Of a DNA stretch of 64,000 nucleotides, positions 17,936 to 27,711 are shown piece by piece. Under the pieces are notes generated by a model, which saw only the letters and a program-made list of their open reading frames with translations, made no database searches and was not told the origin of the DNA. The first letter of the stretch is position 1; every line of letters starts with the position of its first letter. Both the position numbers and the translations under genes were made by a program. This DNA is from Syntrophobacterales bacterium (GTDB lineage Bacteria; Desulfobacterota; Desulfobaccia; Desulfobaccales; 0-14-0-80-60-11): positions 1-64,000 of the forward strand of contig JALNYP010000003.1 in assembly GCA_023229795.1 (NCBI GenBank), given 5' to 3'.

Positions 17936-18302
17936 TCCGGTTGCCCCTGTAGGCCCAATGCGGTTCACTGAAGTGGTGTGAATTTCGCTGATGTAGGTGC
18001 GGGGTTCCCCCGCCCGATGAATCGCCCCTCTTATCCCAGGGTGGGGAAACCCCACCCCTTGTATATTGGCAAAGCTCGGGCCGGAACCCCTTTCTGCCCC
18101 GGCGGGAGCGCGGGCTGACCCCTCCTTACCTTGTCTTAAAAAATCCGCATAGTTTAAATTAGATAATAAGAATATTAAATTTCTCTATAATTGTATTTTG
18201 TTAAGAATGGGTTGTGGTATGGTGAATCGTGATTAAATTTTTGCTAATGGATCCTCGAAATTAAGCTGTGGATATACCTGCCCCGGCAGGAAAGAGAGCC
18301 CT
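17936..18302. other. Intergenic region
   Basis: About 365 bases with no gene. A hairpin-forming stretch GGGTGGGGAAACCCCACCCC lies near 18040-18060. An AT-rich segment at 18140-18240 is the likely promoter area for the large kinase; no clear consensus was found. Confidence 0.4.
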
Positions 18303-21300
18303 ATGGCCGAAAAGACCAAGCCGCCAGTTGACGATTCCGTGCCGGTTTCGGAAACGCCGCCAGCCGCACCGGAGACGGAATCGGCTCTCTTACCGGCTGC
18401 CGACTCTCCCCCAGCTCCGGCCGGCCCCAAAGCTCCTTCCCGCCTCAAGGCCGCACCCAAGGCCAAAGCCAAACCCCGCCGCCAACCCGAGAAAGTGGAG
18501 CCTCTGCCGACTCCGCCCCCCCTGGTGGTGGGAGTGGGAGCCTCCGCCGGCGGCCTGGAGGCCTTTACTGATCTCTTGCGCCACCTGTCCCCGGATACGG
18601 GCATGGCCTTCGTCCTCCTCCAGCACCTGCCGCCCAAGCAGCACAGCATGCTGGCCCAGATCCTCGGCAAGGCCACCGTATTGCCGGTGGAAGAAGCCCG
18701 GGAAGGCGTAGAGCCGCGGCCCGATCACGTCTATATTCTGCCCCCCGGAGAGGTGATGGAAATTCGGCAGGGGGCCCTGCGCCTGACCCGCCGGACCATC
18801 TCCGAAGGGCGCTACTTGCCGGTGGACATCTTCCTGACCTCCCTGGCGGTGGAGCGGGGCGGGCAGGCCATCGGGGTCATCCTCTCGGGCACCGCCTCGG
18901 ACGGGGTTCAGGGTATGAAGGCCATCAAAGAGGCCGGCGGCATTACCTTCGCCCAGGACGAACAAACCGCCAAGTACCCCGGCATGCCCCAGAGTTCCGT
19001 GGCCGCGGGTTGCGTCGACTTTGTGCTCACCCCGGAAGGCATCGCCAGGGAGTTGGCCCGTATCGCCCGGCATCCCTATGTCAGTCCCATCCCCGGAGAT
19101 GTCATGAAGCCGGGGGAAGAGGGCGTCTTTAGTCAGATTTTCAACCTCCTGAAGCGCCATACCGGGGTGGACTTCACCTTCTACAAGCATAGCACCATCA
19201 AGCGCCGTACCTTGCGGCGCCTGGCCCTCCTCAAGATCGAAGCCCTGCGCGACTATCTGGCCTATCTCCAAGAGCACCCCGATGAGGTCTCGGCCCTGTA
19301 CACCGACATCCTGATCAATGTCACTTCCTTCTTCCGGGACCCGGACATCTTCGACGAATTGAAGCACTCGGTCTTCCCGGCCCTGCTTCAGGACCGGCCT
19401 CTGGAGGCGCCCATCCGCATCTGGGTGCCCGGCTGCTCCACCGGGGAAGAGGTGTACTCCCTGGCCATCGCCCTCCTGGAGTTTTTTGCCGAGAGCGGAC
19501 GGGAGGCGCCGTGGCAGATTTTCGGCACCGACATCGACAATGCCGCCATTGATCTGGCCCGGGCGGGCAAGTTCGGCGAGCACGTCCTGGAAAACGTTTC
19601 GCCTCAGCGTCTGGGTCGCCATTTTGTCCGGGTTGATTCGGGCTACCAGATTCACAAGTCCATCCGGGACCGCTGTACCTTTGCCCGGCAGAACCTCATC
19701 AAAGACCCGCCCTTTTCCCACCTGGACCTCATCTCCTGCCGCAACGTCCTGATTTATCTGGGCCCGGTGCTGCAAAAGAAGATCATTCCCATCTTCCACT
19801 TCGCCCTCAAATCCAACGGGTTTTTAATCCTGGGCAAGTCCGAAGCCATCGGCGCCTTCCAGGAGATGTTCACTCTGGTGGACAAGAAGCACAAATTCTA
19901 TAGCAAGAAGGACCTCCCGGGGCGGGCGCCGCTGAAGTTTTCCCTGGAGGCCTATCCCGAGCGCGAAGACCTCTCGGTTCCCAGCCTGGCGCCGGAAGCC
20001 ATGCCCAGCGGTTCGGACCTGATGAGAGAGGCCGACCGCATCATCCTGGCCCGCTTCGCGCCCGCGGGGGTCGTGGTGGACGAGGATCTGAGGATCTTGC
20101 AGTTCCGGGGCCGCACCGGCCCCTTTCTGGAGCCCATGCCCGGAGAGGCCAGTCTGAACCTGCTGCGCATGGTCCGGGAGGGCTTGCGGGCCGAAGTGGG
20201 GGCCGCCCTGCACCAGGCCATTAAAGGCGGCACCCCGGTGCGTAAAGAGGGGCTGAAAGCCAGATACAACGGCAAGGGACTCGAGGTTAACGTCGAGGTC
20301 TTCCCCGTCAGCCCCGGCACCTTCAGGGAGCGGTACTATCTGGTGGTTTTTGAAGACGTCACCCCTTTGGCCCGCCGCGAGGCGGGGCAACCCGCCGCGG
20401 GACCCCGCAAGGGCAAAAGGACTCAACAGGACGAGCGCCTCAGCGACCTGGAACGCGAGCTCGCTGCCGCCAAGGAGTACCTCCAGGCCACCATCGAGGA
20501 GCAGGAAGCCACCCTGGAGGAACTCAAGAGCACCAATGAAGAGATCATGTCCTCCAATGAGGAGTTGCAAAGCCTCAACGAGGAGCTGGAAGCCTCCCGG
20601 GAAGAGCTGCAGTCGGCCAACGAAGAATTGGTCACGATGAACGAGGAACTGGAAAATCGCAACACCGAGTTGAGTCAGCTCAACGACGACCTCACGAACC
20701 TGTTGGGCAGCGTCAACCTCCCCATCCTTTTCCTGGACCGAAACCTGCGCATCCGGCGTTTTAATAGCATGGCCAAAGAGGTCTTGCGCCTCATTCCCAC
20801 GGACGTGGGCCGGCCCCTCGGGGATATTAAAACCGGCCTGGACCTCGACGACCTTGAAAAGCTCCTCCGGGAGTCCGTCGACAACCTGAAGATCGAGACC
20901 CGGGAGGTGCAGGATACGCGGGGGCACTGGTATCAGTTGCAGATCCGCCCCTATAAAACCACGGAAAACAAGATCGAGGGGCTGGTCCTGACCCTGGCGG
21001 ACATCGACGCCCTGAAGGGCAGTTTGAAAGAGGTGGAAGAGGCCCGGAATTATGCCCAAGCCATCATCGAGACCCTGCGGGAACCCCTGCTGGTGCTCGA
21101 CCGCGACCTCCGGGTGGTCTCCGCCAATCAGTCATTTTACGACTTCTTTAAGGTCTTGCCCCAGGAAATTGAGAAGCGGCGCATCTATGAACTGGGCGGC
21201 CGCCAATGGAATATCCCGGCCCTCCGGAACCTGTTGGAGGAGGTCCTGCCCCAAAAAAGCGTGCTCCAGGACCTCGAGGTGGACGCCGAGTTTCCCCCGA

Positions 21301-22220
21301 TCGGCCATCGCACCATGCTGCTGAACGCTCGCCAGATCAAGGGGGATTCGCCTTCTCCCCCGCTCATCCTCCTGGTCATGGCAGACATCACCGCACGTCG
21401 GGAAATAGAAGCTGCCTTGCAGGAGTCGGAACGGAAACTCCAGGCCCTGAACGCCGAACTCATGAGCACCCAGGAGTCCGAGCGCCAGGCCTTGTCCCTG
21501 GCCCTCCACGAGGAACTGGCCCAGAACCTCGTGGCCTTGAAACTCAAGCTCCGGGGCATTGCCACGGGGTTGCCGGCCAACCGGGATAGGCTCAAGGCAG
21601 AGTTGGAAGAGGCGCTGCACAGCATCGACCTCCTGGTGGACGGGGCCCGGGAGCTTTCCTGGGGTTTGCGGCCCCAGGTCCTGGACCTGGGCCTGACCCC
21701 CGCGATCCAGCACCTGGTCGGGCAGTTCACTCCACATCTGCGCATTGACACGAAACTCGCGGCTCCGAACCTCGATGAGTTGTTCTCTCCCCAGACCCAG
21801 ATAATGATCTACCGGGTCTTGCAGGAGGCTTTGGTCAATGTGGTCAGGCATGCCCAGGCCGACCGGGTCGAATTGAGTGTCGAGCGGTTGGACAGCGAAG
21901 TCCGGTTCCGGGTGGCCGATAATGGCATCGGCTTTCAGGTGGGGAAATACGTCGGGGTGGACCTGGGCCGGAAGATCAAACCCTCGCCGGAGAAGGCCTG
22001 GCTGGTGGGCGGGGTGCCGTTTTTGGTAACCGATAACGGCAAGAGTTATAAGGCGCTGCCCGAGACTCTGGGAGTGGAATCCGGCACGCACATGGGCCTG
22101 CCCCTGCTGGAGGGGCGCATCCGGCTGCTGGGGGGCACCTTAACCATCGCCAGCGAGACCGGCCAGGGCACCACCATCGCCTTCACCATCCCGGTGGATA
22201 AGGACCGGGCGGCAGTCTGA
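18303..22220 (+). CDS. CheB-CheR-PAS-histidine kinase fusion
   Basis: 1305 residues. After a Pro/Ala-rich leader comes a CheB methylesterase domain (about 70-260; nucleophile in GASAGG, Ser81; QHLPPKQHS; SGTASDG) and a CheR methyltransferase domain (about 275-540; NVTSFFRD, WVPGCSTGEEVYSLAIAL, ISCRNVLIYLG). A long Glu/Leu coiled coil (about 715-800, NEELQS/NEELE repeats) leads to two PAS domains and a HisKA_3-type kinase with phospho-acceptor in LALHEELAQ (His1069) and an ATPase domain (NVVRHAQ, VADNGIGF). The ATPase part has an extra segment of about 45 residues after GIGF. No CheB receiver domain. Probably a soluble sensor that joins methylation chemistry to phosphorelay. No partner regulator adjacent. 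Confidence 0.88.
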   Translation: MAEKTKPPVDDSVPVSETPPAAPETESALLPAADSPPAPAGPKAPSRLKAAPKAKAKPRRQPEKVEPLPTPPPLVVGVGASAGGLEAFTDLLRHLSPDTGMAFVLLQHLPPKQHSMLAQILGKATVLPVEEAREGVEPRPDHVYILPPGEVMEIRQGALRLTRRTISEGRYLPVDIFLTSLAVERGGQAIGVILSGTASDGVQGMKAIKEAGGITFAQDEQTAKYPGMPQSSVAAGCVDFVLTPEGIARELARIARHPYVSPIPGDVMKPGEEGVFSQIFNLLKRHTGVDFTFYKHSTIKRRTLRRLALLKIEALRDYLAYLQEHPDEVSALYTDILINVTSFFRDPDIFDELKHSVFPALLQDRPLEAPIRIWVPGCSTGEEVYSLAIALLEFFAESGREAPWQIFGTDIDNAAIDLARAGKFGEHVLENVSPQRLGRHFVRVDSGYQIHKSIRDRCTFARQNLIKDPPFSHLDLISCRNVLIYLGPVLQKKIIPIFHFALKSNGFLILGKSEAIGAFQEMFTLVDKKHKFYSKKDLPGRAPLKFSLEAYPEREDLSVPSLAPEAMPSGSDLMREADRIILARFAPAGVVVDEDLRILQFRGRTGPFLEPMPGEASLNLLRMVREGLRAEVGAALHQAIKGGTPVRKEGLKARYNGKGLEVNVEVFPVSPGTFRERYYLVVFEDVTPLARREAGQPAAGPRKGKRTQQDERLSDLERELAAAKEYLQATIEEQEATLEELKSTNEEIMSSNEELQSLNEELEASREELQSANEELVTMNEELENRNTELSQLNDDLTNLLGSVNLPILFLDRNLRIRRFNSMAKEVLRLIPTDVGRPLGDIKTGLDLDDLEKLLRESVDNLKIETREVQDTRGHWYQLQIRPYKTTENKIEGLVLTLADIDALKGSLKEVEEARNYAQAIIETLREPLLVLDRDLRVVSANQSFYDFFKVLPQEIEKRRIYELGGRQWNIPALRNLLEEVLPQKSVLQDLEVDAEFPPIGHRTMLLNARQIKGDSPSPPLILLVMADITARREIEAALQESERKLQALNAELMSTQESERQALSLALHEELAQNLVALKLKLRGIATGLPANRDRLKAELEEALHSIDLLVDGARELSWGLRPQVLDLGLTPAIQHLVGQFTPHLRIDTKLAAPNLDELFSPQTQIMIYRVLQEALVNVVRHAQADRVELSVERLDSEVRFRVADNGIGFQVGKYVGVDLGRKIKPSPEKAWLVGGVPFLVTDNGKSYKALPETLGVESGTHMGLPLLEGRIRLLGGTLTIASETGQGTTIAFTIPVDKDRAAV

Positions 22221-22238
22221 GTCTGTGCCGTAGCCCGC

Positions 22239-22298
22239 TGTAGGGGCGGACCTGGGTGTCCGCCCGGTTGAGGGCGCACACGCAGGTGCGCCCCTACA
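22239..22298. repeat. 60-bp REP-like palindrome
   Basis: TGTAGGGGCGGACCTG (22239-22254) and the reverse complement of CAGGTGCGCCCCTACA (22283-22298) match with one mismatch across 16 bases. The short core holds a further inverted repeat. Lies between the kinase gene and nadE. Confidence 0.7.
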
Positions 22299-22394
22299 AA
22301 GACTTATGATCTGTGCCGCGCAGCAATTGTTTTGCCCTAATTTCTTCATAGAAACATTAGCCTTCCGGCCTCAAAACCCATTATAATCATACCC

Positions 22395-24038
22395 ATGAAA
22401 ATCACCCTGGCCCAACTCAATCCCGTGGTGGGGGATGTGAGCGGCAACCTGAAAAAGGTCGTCGAGACCTTTGAGCAGGTGCGGCGCGACTCCGACCTGG
22501 TGGTCTTCTCCGAACTCTTCCTGACGGGCTATCCGCCCCGGGACCTGCTGGAGAAGCCGGCCCTCCTCGCCCGGGTTCAGGAGGCCCTGGCCGAGCTGGT
22601 CAGCCTCTCGGCCCGGTATCCCGACACCGGCCTCCTGGTGGGGGCCCCCCAGCCCACCGGCCAAAACACCGGCAAAGGCCTGTGCAACTGCGCGGTCTTG
22701 ATTCACCAGGGACGGGTGCGGCTGCGCCAGGGCAAATCGCTCCTGCCCACCTACGACGTCTTCGATGAGACCCGGCACTTCGATCCCGCCGAGACGGTGG
22801 AGGTCGCCGCGTTCAAGGACGAAGTCCTGGGGATCAGCATCTGCGAGGACGCCTGGTACGACCCGGAGCTCTGGTTCAGGCGGCTCTATCCCCTGGACCC
22901 CATCCGGGTCGAGGCCCACAAGGGCGCCACGGTGCTCATCAATATCTCCGCCTCGCCCTTCCAGGTGGGCAAGGAGGAAGTGCGCCACCACCTGCTCCAG
23001 CCCCACGCCCGGAAATACCAGGTGCCCCTGGTCTATGTCAACCAGGTGGGGGGCAATGACGAACTCATCTTTGACGGCCACAGCCTGGCCCTGGACCCGG
23101 CGGGCGAGGCCATCGCGGTGCTGCCGGGCTTTCGGGAGGCGGTGGTCACGGTGGACCTGGCCCAGCCCGGCACTCCGGGCCTCTATGCGCCCGCGGAGCC
23201 CATCGCCGCGGTGTATGAGGCCCTGGTCCTGGGGTTGAGGGATTACCTGCACAAGTGCGGCTTTGCCAAAGCCGTGGTGGGCTTGTCCGGCGGGGTGGAC
23301 TCCGCGGTCACCTGCTGCCTGGCCGCGGCCGCGCTGGGGCCGGAGAACGTCCTGGGGGTATTGATGCCGTCGCCCTACACCTCCCGGGCCAGCATCGCCG
23401 ACTCCGAGATTTTGGCCCGCAACCTGGGGGTGCCGGTCAGACTCATCCCCATTACCTCGATTTACCAGAGCTACCGGGAAGCCCTGGCCGGGCCGCTGCA
23501 ACTGGGGGAGATCGAGGTCACCCTGGAGAATATCCAGGCCCGCATCCGGGGCAATATTCTCATGGCCATCTCCAACAAAGAAGGCCACATGGTCCTGTCC
23601 ACCGGCAACAAGAGCGAAATCGCGGTGGGCTACTGCACCCTCTACGGCGACATGAGCGGCGGGCTCAGCGTCCTGGCCGACGTGCCCAAAACCATGGTCT
23701 ATGAACTAGCCGCGTTCATCAACCGGCACCGGGAACTCATCCCCGGCCAGATCATCCGCAAGGCGCCCTCTGCGGAGCTGCGCCCGGACCAGAAAGACCA
23801 GGACACCCTGCCGCCCTATGACCTCCTAGATCAGATCATGAATCACTACCTGGTGGAGGGTTTGAGCTACGGGGATATCGTCAAGCTGGGGTTTGACCCG
23901 GAGACCGTCAGGTGGATCATCCGCACCATCGACCGCAGTGAATACAAGCGCCGCCAGGCCGCGCCGGGCCTGAAGATCACCTCCAAGGCCTTCGGCATGG
24001 GCCGGCGCATCCCCATCGCCGCCCGGTTCGAGCTGTAA
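22395..24038 (+). CDS. nadE: Glutamine-dependent NAD+ synthetase
   Basis: 547 residues in two domains. The N-terminal nitrilase/amidase domain (about 1-255) supplies ammonia from glutamine, with Glu in FSELFLTGYPPRD, Lys in RQGKSLLPTYDVFDE and Cys in GISICEDAWYD. The C-terminal domain carries the ATP-pyrophosphatase motif SGGVDSAVT and the synthetase motifs GTGNKSE-like LSTGNKSEIAVGYCTLYGD and KAPSAELRPDQKDQD. It converts deamido-NAD to NAD+. ATG lies after a weak ribosome site. Followed convergently by queC. Confidence 0.95.
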   Translation: MKITLAQLNPVVGDVSGNLKKVVETFEQVRRDSDLVVFSELFLTGYPPRDLLEKPALLARVQEALAELVSLSARYPDTGLLVGAPQPTGQNTGKGLCNCAVLIHQGRVRLRQGKSLLPTYDVFDETRHFDPAETVEVAAFKDEVLGISICEDAWYDPELWFRRLYPLDPIRVEAHKGATVLINISASPFQVGKEEVRHHLLQPHARKYQVPLVYVNQVGGNDELIFDGHSLALDPAGEAIAVLPGFREAVVTVDLAQPGTPGLYAPAEPIAAVYEALVLGLRDYLHKCGFAKAVVGLSGGVDSAVTCCLAAAALGPENVLGVLMPSPYTSRASIADSEILARNLGVPVRLIPITSIYQSYREALAGPLQLGEIEVTLENIQARIRGNILMAISNKEGHMVLSTGNKSEIAVGYCTLYGDMSGGLSVLADVPKTMVYELAAFINRHRELIPGQIIRKAPSAELRPDQKDQDTLPPYDLLDQIMNHYLVEGLSYGDIVKLGFDPETVRWIIRTIDRSEYKRRQAAPGLKITSKAFGMGRRIPIAARFEL

Positions 24039-24051
24039 TCAAGTTTGGCCC

Positions 24052-24756
24052 TCAGGACTCATAAGGAATGGGGTCGGGGACGCCCGCGGCGGCAAAGCCT
24101 TTGAGGCGCAGGCGGCAGGAAGAGCACTTGCCGCAGGCCCGGTTATGGTCCTGGTAGCAGGACCAGGTAAGGTGCAGGGGCGCGTCCAACTCCAGGCCCA
24201 GGCGCACGATGCCGGCCTTGTCCAGGTTGATCAGCGGGGCGTGGATGCGGATGTGGGTCTCGGGCCGGGTGCCCAACTCAATGACCCGCTCATAAGCCTG
24301 GAAGTATTCCGGGCGGCAATCGGGATAGCCGGGGTTATCCAGGATGTTGGCGCCGATGAACACCGCGGTCGCGCCCAGAACTTCGGCCCAGGCCACCGCG
24401 GCGGCCAAGATATTGGAGTTGCGGAACGGCACGTAAGTGGAAGGGATGCCCGGGGGTTCCACCTCGCCGGTGGGCACGGCCTGGGAGAGGTCCGTGAGAC
24501 TGGAGCCGCCGATCACCCCCAGATAATTGAGATCGACCTCGAGGGTGGCGGCCGCCCGGAAAAAAGCGGCCTGGGCCCGGAAGGCCTCCAACTCCCGTTC
24601 GAGAGTCCGCTGGCCGTAGTTGGCGTGCAGCAAGGCCAGGTCAAACTCCCGGCGGGCCGCGGCCGCGGTAACGCAACTGTCCAGCCCGCCGCTGGCCAGA
24701 ACGACGGCCTTTTGGCGTTTCTGGTGTTTCGTTTTCGATGAACTGGAAAGGGACAT
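24052..24756 (-). CDS. queC: 7-cyano-7-deazaguanine synthase
   Basis: About 234 residues from ATG 24756, with AGGA upstream; an in-frame TTG at 24780 would add eight residues. The ATP-pyrophosphatase loop is ASGGLDSCV, and the C-terminal zinc site is in CYQDHNRACGKCSSCRLRL. QueC turns 7-carboxy-7-deazaguanine into preQ0 for queuosine synthesis. The next gene upstream on the same strand is queE, the preceding enzyme, separated by a MITE-like repeat. Confidence 0.93.
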   Translation of the reverse strand: MSLSSSSKTKHQKRQKAVVLASGGLDSCVTAAAARREFDLALLHANYGQRTLERELEAFRAQAAFFRAAATLEVDLNYLGVIGGSSLTDLSQAVPTGEVEPPGIPSTYVPFRNSNILAAAVAWAEVLGATAVFIGANILDNPGYPDCRPEYFQAYERVIELGTRPETHIRIHAPLINLDKAGIVRLGLELDAPLHLTWSCYQDHNRACGKCSSCRLRLKGFAAAGVPDPIPYES

Positions 24757-24825
24757 GGTGGAATTTCCTAATTCTTTCAATTGTATAAATCGCCCTACTG
24801 AGCACTCATGAACAGGAGTGTCTTT

Positions 24826-24927
24826 CTCCCAGGGATGAAAAATCCCCCCTGCCCCCCTTTTCCAAAGGGGGGTTTTAAAAGTCCCCCTTTGGAAAAGGGG
24901 GATTTAGGGGGATTTGGGTTTTCACGC
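24826..24927 (-). repeat. MITE-like palindromic repeat, copy B
   Basis: The reverse complement runs GCGTGAAAACCC, AAATCCCCCTAAATCCCCC, TTTTCCAAAGGGGGACTT, then a second hairpin and GGGGGGATTTTTCATCCC. It matches copies at 8658 and 58347, but on the opposite strand. It lies between queE and queC. Similarity to copy C continues to TTCATGAGTG near 24803. Confidence 0.75.
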
Positions 24928-24954
24928 TAAACTGCCAGAACCCAGAACCCGCTC

Positions 24955-25596
24955 CTAAACTCCCCGCGCCGCCGGGCCCCAGATATATTTATGGAGTTGC
25001 GGGTTCAACCGCAGGGGCAGGCCGCTCTCGACAATCCAGGCCGCGGCCTCGGTCAGCGGGACCTCGCCGAACACCGGCGAGATCAGCACCGGCAGGCGCG
25101 CCGCCAGGCGGTGGTCCCGGATGACGGTCAGGGCCCAGGCGAAATCGGCCCGGCCGGTCACCACGAACTTGACTTCGTCCCGGGGGGTTAACAGGTCCAT
25201 ATTGGCCCAATGGTGCTGATCGGCCATGCCGCTCCCCGGACATTTCACGTCCACAATGCGGCATACACGGGCATCCACACCAGCGATGGACCGGGTGCCG
25301 TTGGTTTCGAGGCAGACGGTGAAGCCCGCCTCGGCCAGGGCCGTGAGCAGGGCCGGGGTCTCGGCCTGGAGCAAGGGCTCGCCGCCGGTGACCAGGGCCA
25401 GCCGGTGGGGTTGGGCCAGCGCAGCCTCGATCAGCGCCGCTACGGTCATCTCCGCGCCGCCCTCGTAGGCATAAATCGTGTCGCAATAGCGGCAGCGTAA
25501 ATTGCAGCCCGTCAGGCGGATGAAGTAGGCCGGCAGCCCTATCCGGGTGGATTCTCCCATAAGGCTAACAAAGGTTTCACAGACCGTGAGCGGCAT
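24955..25596 (-). CDS. queE: 7-carboxy-7-deazaguanine synthase, radical SAM
   Basis: 213 residues. The radical-SAM cluster motif is GCNLRCRYCDT (Cys-x3-Cys-x2-Cys), preceded by ETFVSLMGESTRIGLP, which binds substrate in QueE. The glycine-rich SAM strand TGGEPLL and the C-terminal HKYIWGPAARGV are typical of the short QueE form. It converts carboxytetrahydropterin to CDG in queuosine synthesis, and pairs functionally with queC downstream. Confidence 0.93.
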   Translation of the reverse strand: MPLTVCETFVSLMGESTRIGLPAYFIRLTGCNLRCRYCDTIYAYEGGAEMTVAALIEAALAQPHRLALVTGGEPLLQAETPALLTALAEAGFTVCLETNGTRSIAGVDARVCRIVDVKCPGSGMADQHHWANMDLLTPRDEVKFVVTGRADFAWALTVIRDHRLAARLPVLISPVFGEVPLTEAAAWIVESGLPLRLNPQLHKYIWGPAARGV

Positions 25597-25983
25597 AAGA
25601 CACCGTTTTTCCTGGCAGAATGGGGCTAAGGCGGCATTTGCTGCTTGTTATCATTATCGGTCGGAGCCGGCTCGAAAGCAACCCTTCTCCCTGGTACCGG
25701 TGGCACAGGCTTTCCAGCCTGTGCGAACAGCCTGGAAAGGCTGTGCCACCGGGCAGACGATGAATGGGTCATGAAGCGAGCCTTAGGTAAGGGCTGCGGC
25801 TTGCCGCCGGTTAAAATAATCTTAACCTAACCTCTCGCCAGCCTTAAGCTTTTTCGAGACCCTTTCCCGAGTTTCTTCTATACGGGCTCTAGTCCGTAAT
25901 TGCGCTAAATTTCACATAATTTTTCCGTTGCGTTTAGGGCGGCCCTGCCTTAAAATGATCTGCGTCTCGAGGAAAGGAAGAAC
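25597..25983. other. Intergenic region with palindrome
   Basis: About 385 bases with no gene. Holds the 52-bp palindrome listed at 25699-25750. Otherwise only AT-rich stretches that probably include the promoter of the DUF4416 operon. Confidence 0.45.
25699..25750. repeat. 52-bp palindromic repeat
   Basis: GGTGGCACAGGCTTTCCAG at the left end matches the reverse complement of the right end with one mismatch over 19 bases; the middle repeats the GCCTG/CAGGC theme. Related copies lie at 8893-8926 and 36144-36194. Confidence 0.7.
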
Positions 25984-26517
25984 ATGAGCAGGCCGGGCCC
26001 GCCAACGCCAGTCAAGCCCGTGGTCAGTATGCTGTTGGCCCGGGAAGATTTGGGTCCGCCTGTCATTACACGACTATCGGGGTATTTCGGACCGCCCGAC
26101 CTGGTGGGTCCCTGGTGGCCCTTTGACGCCACCTCCTATTACGCCCCGGAAATGGGCCCCAACCTGGGCCGCCGCCTGGTTTCCTTCCTCCACCTGGCCG
26201 ATCCGGCCCGCCTGGCGGACTGGAAGGTCTTTACCAATGAAGTGGAGAAAGCCTTTAGCCTGGGGGAGCGCCGGCTGGCGAACCTGGACCCGGGTTACGT
26301 GACCAGAGAGCGACTGGTGCTGGCCACGGGCAAAAATTTCACTCACCGCATTTATCTGGATCACGGCATTTACGGGGATTTAACCCTGATTTACAGCCAG
26401 GGGCGCTTTCGGCCATTGCCCTGGAGCTACCCGGATTATGTCCGGGGGGAGCTTCCGGCGCTACTGGGGTCGGTGCGCCGCAAATACCTCTGGCAACTCA
26501 AGGCGGTAACGGATTGA
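25984..26517 (+). CDS. DUF4416 family protein
   Basis: 177 residues matching the DUF4416 pattern: WPFDATSYYAPEMG, GRRLVSFLHLADP, NLDPGYVTRERLVLATGKNF, GDLTLIY and LPWSYPDY. Function unknown; the family is common in Desulfobacterota and usually sits beside yicC/gmk, as here. GAGGAAAGGA precedes the ATG. Its stop overlaps the start of yicC. Confidence 0.82.
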   Translation: MSRPGPPTPVKPVVSMLLAREDLGPPVITRLSGYFGPPDLVGPWWPFDATSYYAPEMGPNLGRRLVSFLHLADPARLADWKVFTNEVEKAFSLGERRLANLDPGYVTRERLVLATGKNFTHRIYLDHGIYGDLTLIYSQGRFRPLPWSYPDYVRGELPALLGSVRRKYLWQLKAVTD

Positions 26518-27404
26518 TCAAAAGCATGACCGCGTACGGGCGGGGGGAGGTGGAGACTGCCACCCAGAAGTGGGTAGTGGAACTAAGAAGCCTCAACCAC
26601 CGCTTTTTGGAACTGTCGCTGAACCTCCCCAAGCGTCTCTGGGCCTTGGAGGACCGCTTCCGGAAGCTCATCAAGAGCCGGGTGGCCCGGGGCCGGGTGG
26701 AGATGCAGCTCTCCTGGGAATCCCAGGCCGAAAAGTCATTGACGTTGAGGATGGATGAGGGCGTGGTGGCCGAGGTCAAAGCGGTGTTGGAAGGCATCCG
26801 GCTCGCCGGCAACACCCCCGAGTCCCTGAAGTTGGAGCATTTTCTCCACTTTGCGGACCTGCTCGTGGTCAAGGAGCAGGCGAACCAGGATATGGAGATG
26901 GAGGAGACCTGGGAGACGGTATCCCAGGCGGTGACCCTGGCCCTGGATGTCCTGGAGGAGATGCGCCTTACCGAGGGTGCGGCCCTGGCGGCCGACCTGG
27001 CCGGCCATCTGGCGGACATCCGCCGCGAGGTCGGCCTGATTGCCGAGCAGGCCCCGAAGTTGCCCCAACTCTGGCGGGAGCGGGTTACGGCCCGGCTGGC
27101 GGAACTCTTTCCCGAGGGGGCTCCGGTGGATGAGACCCGCCTGGCCCAGGAAGTGGCCCTGATGGCCGAACGCCGGGACCTGGCCGAGGAATTGGCCCGC
27201 CTGGACAGCCATCTGACCCAGTTCCAGCAAACCCTGGAGAGTCAGGCGCCGGTGGGGCGCAAGCAGGAGTTCCTGCTCCAGGAAATGCTGCGGGAAGCCA
27301 ACACCATCGGCTCCAAGGCCAATGATCTGGCCATTTCCCAGGCGGTGCTCGAAATCAAGGGCTCCCTGGAGCGGCTCCGGGAGCAGGTGCAAAATATCGA
27401 GTAG
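26514..27404 (+). CDS. yicC: YicC family protein
   Basis: 296 residues. The start is TTG 26514, overlapping the stop of the upstream gene (TTGA); it gives [12 protein letters not shown], the usual YicC N-terminus. The rest shows the YicC_N features ([31 protein letters not shown]) and the C-terminal DUF1732 region ([21 protein letters not shown]). YicC proteins are linked to RNA turnover as RNase or RNase adaptors. First gene of the conserved yicC-remA-gmk set. Confidence 0.92.
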   Translation: MIKSMTAYGRGEVETATQKWVVELRSLNHRFLELSLNLPKRLWALEDRFRKLIKSRVARGRVEMQLSWESQAEKSLTLRMDEGVVAEVKAVLEGIRLAGNTPESLKLEHFLHFADLLVVKEQANQDMEMEETWETVSQAVTLALDVLEEMRLTEGAALAADLAGHLADIRREVGLIAEQAPKLPQLWRERVTARLAELFPEGAPVDETRLAQEVALMAERRDLAEELARLDSHLTQFQQTLESQAPVGRKQEFLLQEMLREANTIGSKANDLAISQAVLEIKGSLERLREQVQNIE

Positions 27405-27426
27405 GATTAAGGGGGGGAATCAACCT

Positions 27427-27711
27427 ATGGATGGGCGCTTAATCAATATCGGTTTCGGCAATACCGTGATCTCCCACCGGGTAGTGGCCGTGGTCATGCC
27501 GGGCTCGGCCCCCATGAAACGCTTACGGGAGCGGGCTACGCAGGCCGACCGCCTCATTGACGCCACTCATGGCCGCAAGACCCGGTCCATTATCGTGACG
27601 GACAGCAATCACATCATCTTATCGGCGGTGCACGCGGAGACCATCTCCCAGCGCATGAACGGCAACCATAGCGGCGGCTTGCGGCCGGACCCGGAGGAGA
27701 AGGACGACTAA
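27427..27711 (+). CDS. RemA/DUF370 family DNA-binding regulator
   Basis: 94 residues. The opening [20 protein letters not shown] and the later [24 protein letters not shown] match the DUF370/RemA family, best known as a biofilm-matrix gene activator in Bacillus. In Gram-negative anaerobes it is found, as here, between yicC and gmk, with unknown role. A GGGGGG stretch precedes the ATG. The C-terminal acidic tail is longer than in Bacillus RemA. The stop is followed directly by the gmk start. Confidence 0.88.
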   Translation: MDGRLINIGFGNTVISHRVVAVVMPGSAPMKRLRERATQADRLIDATHGRKTRSIIVTDSNHIILSAVHAETISQRMNGNHSGGLRPDPEEKDD

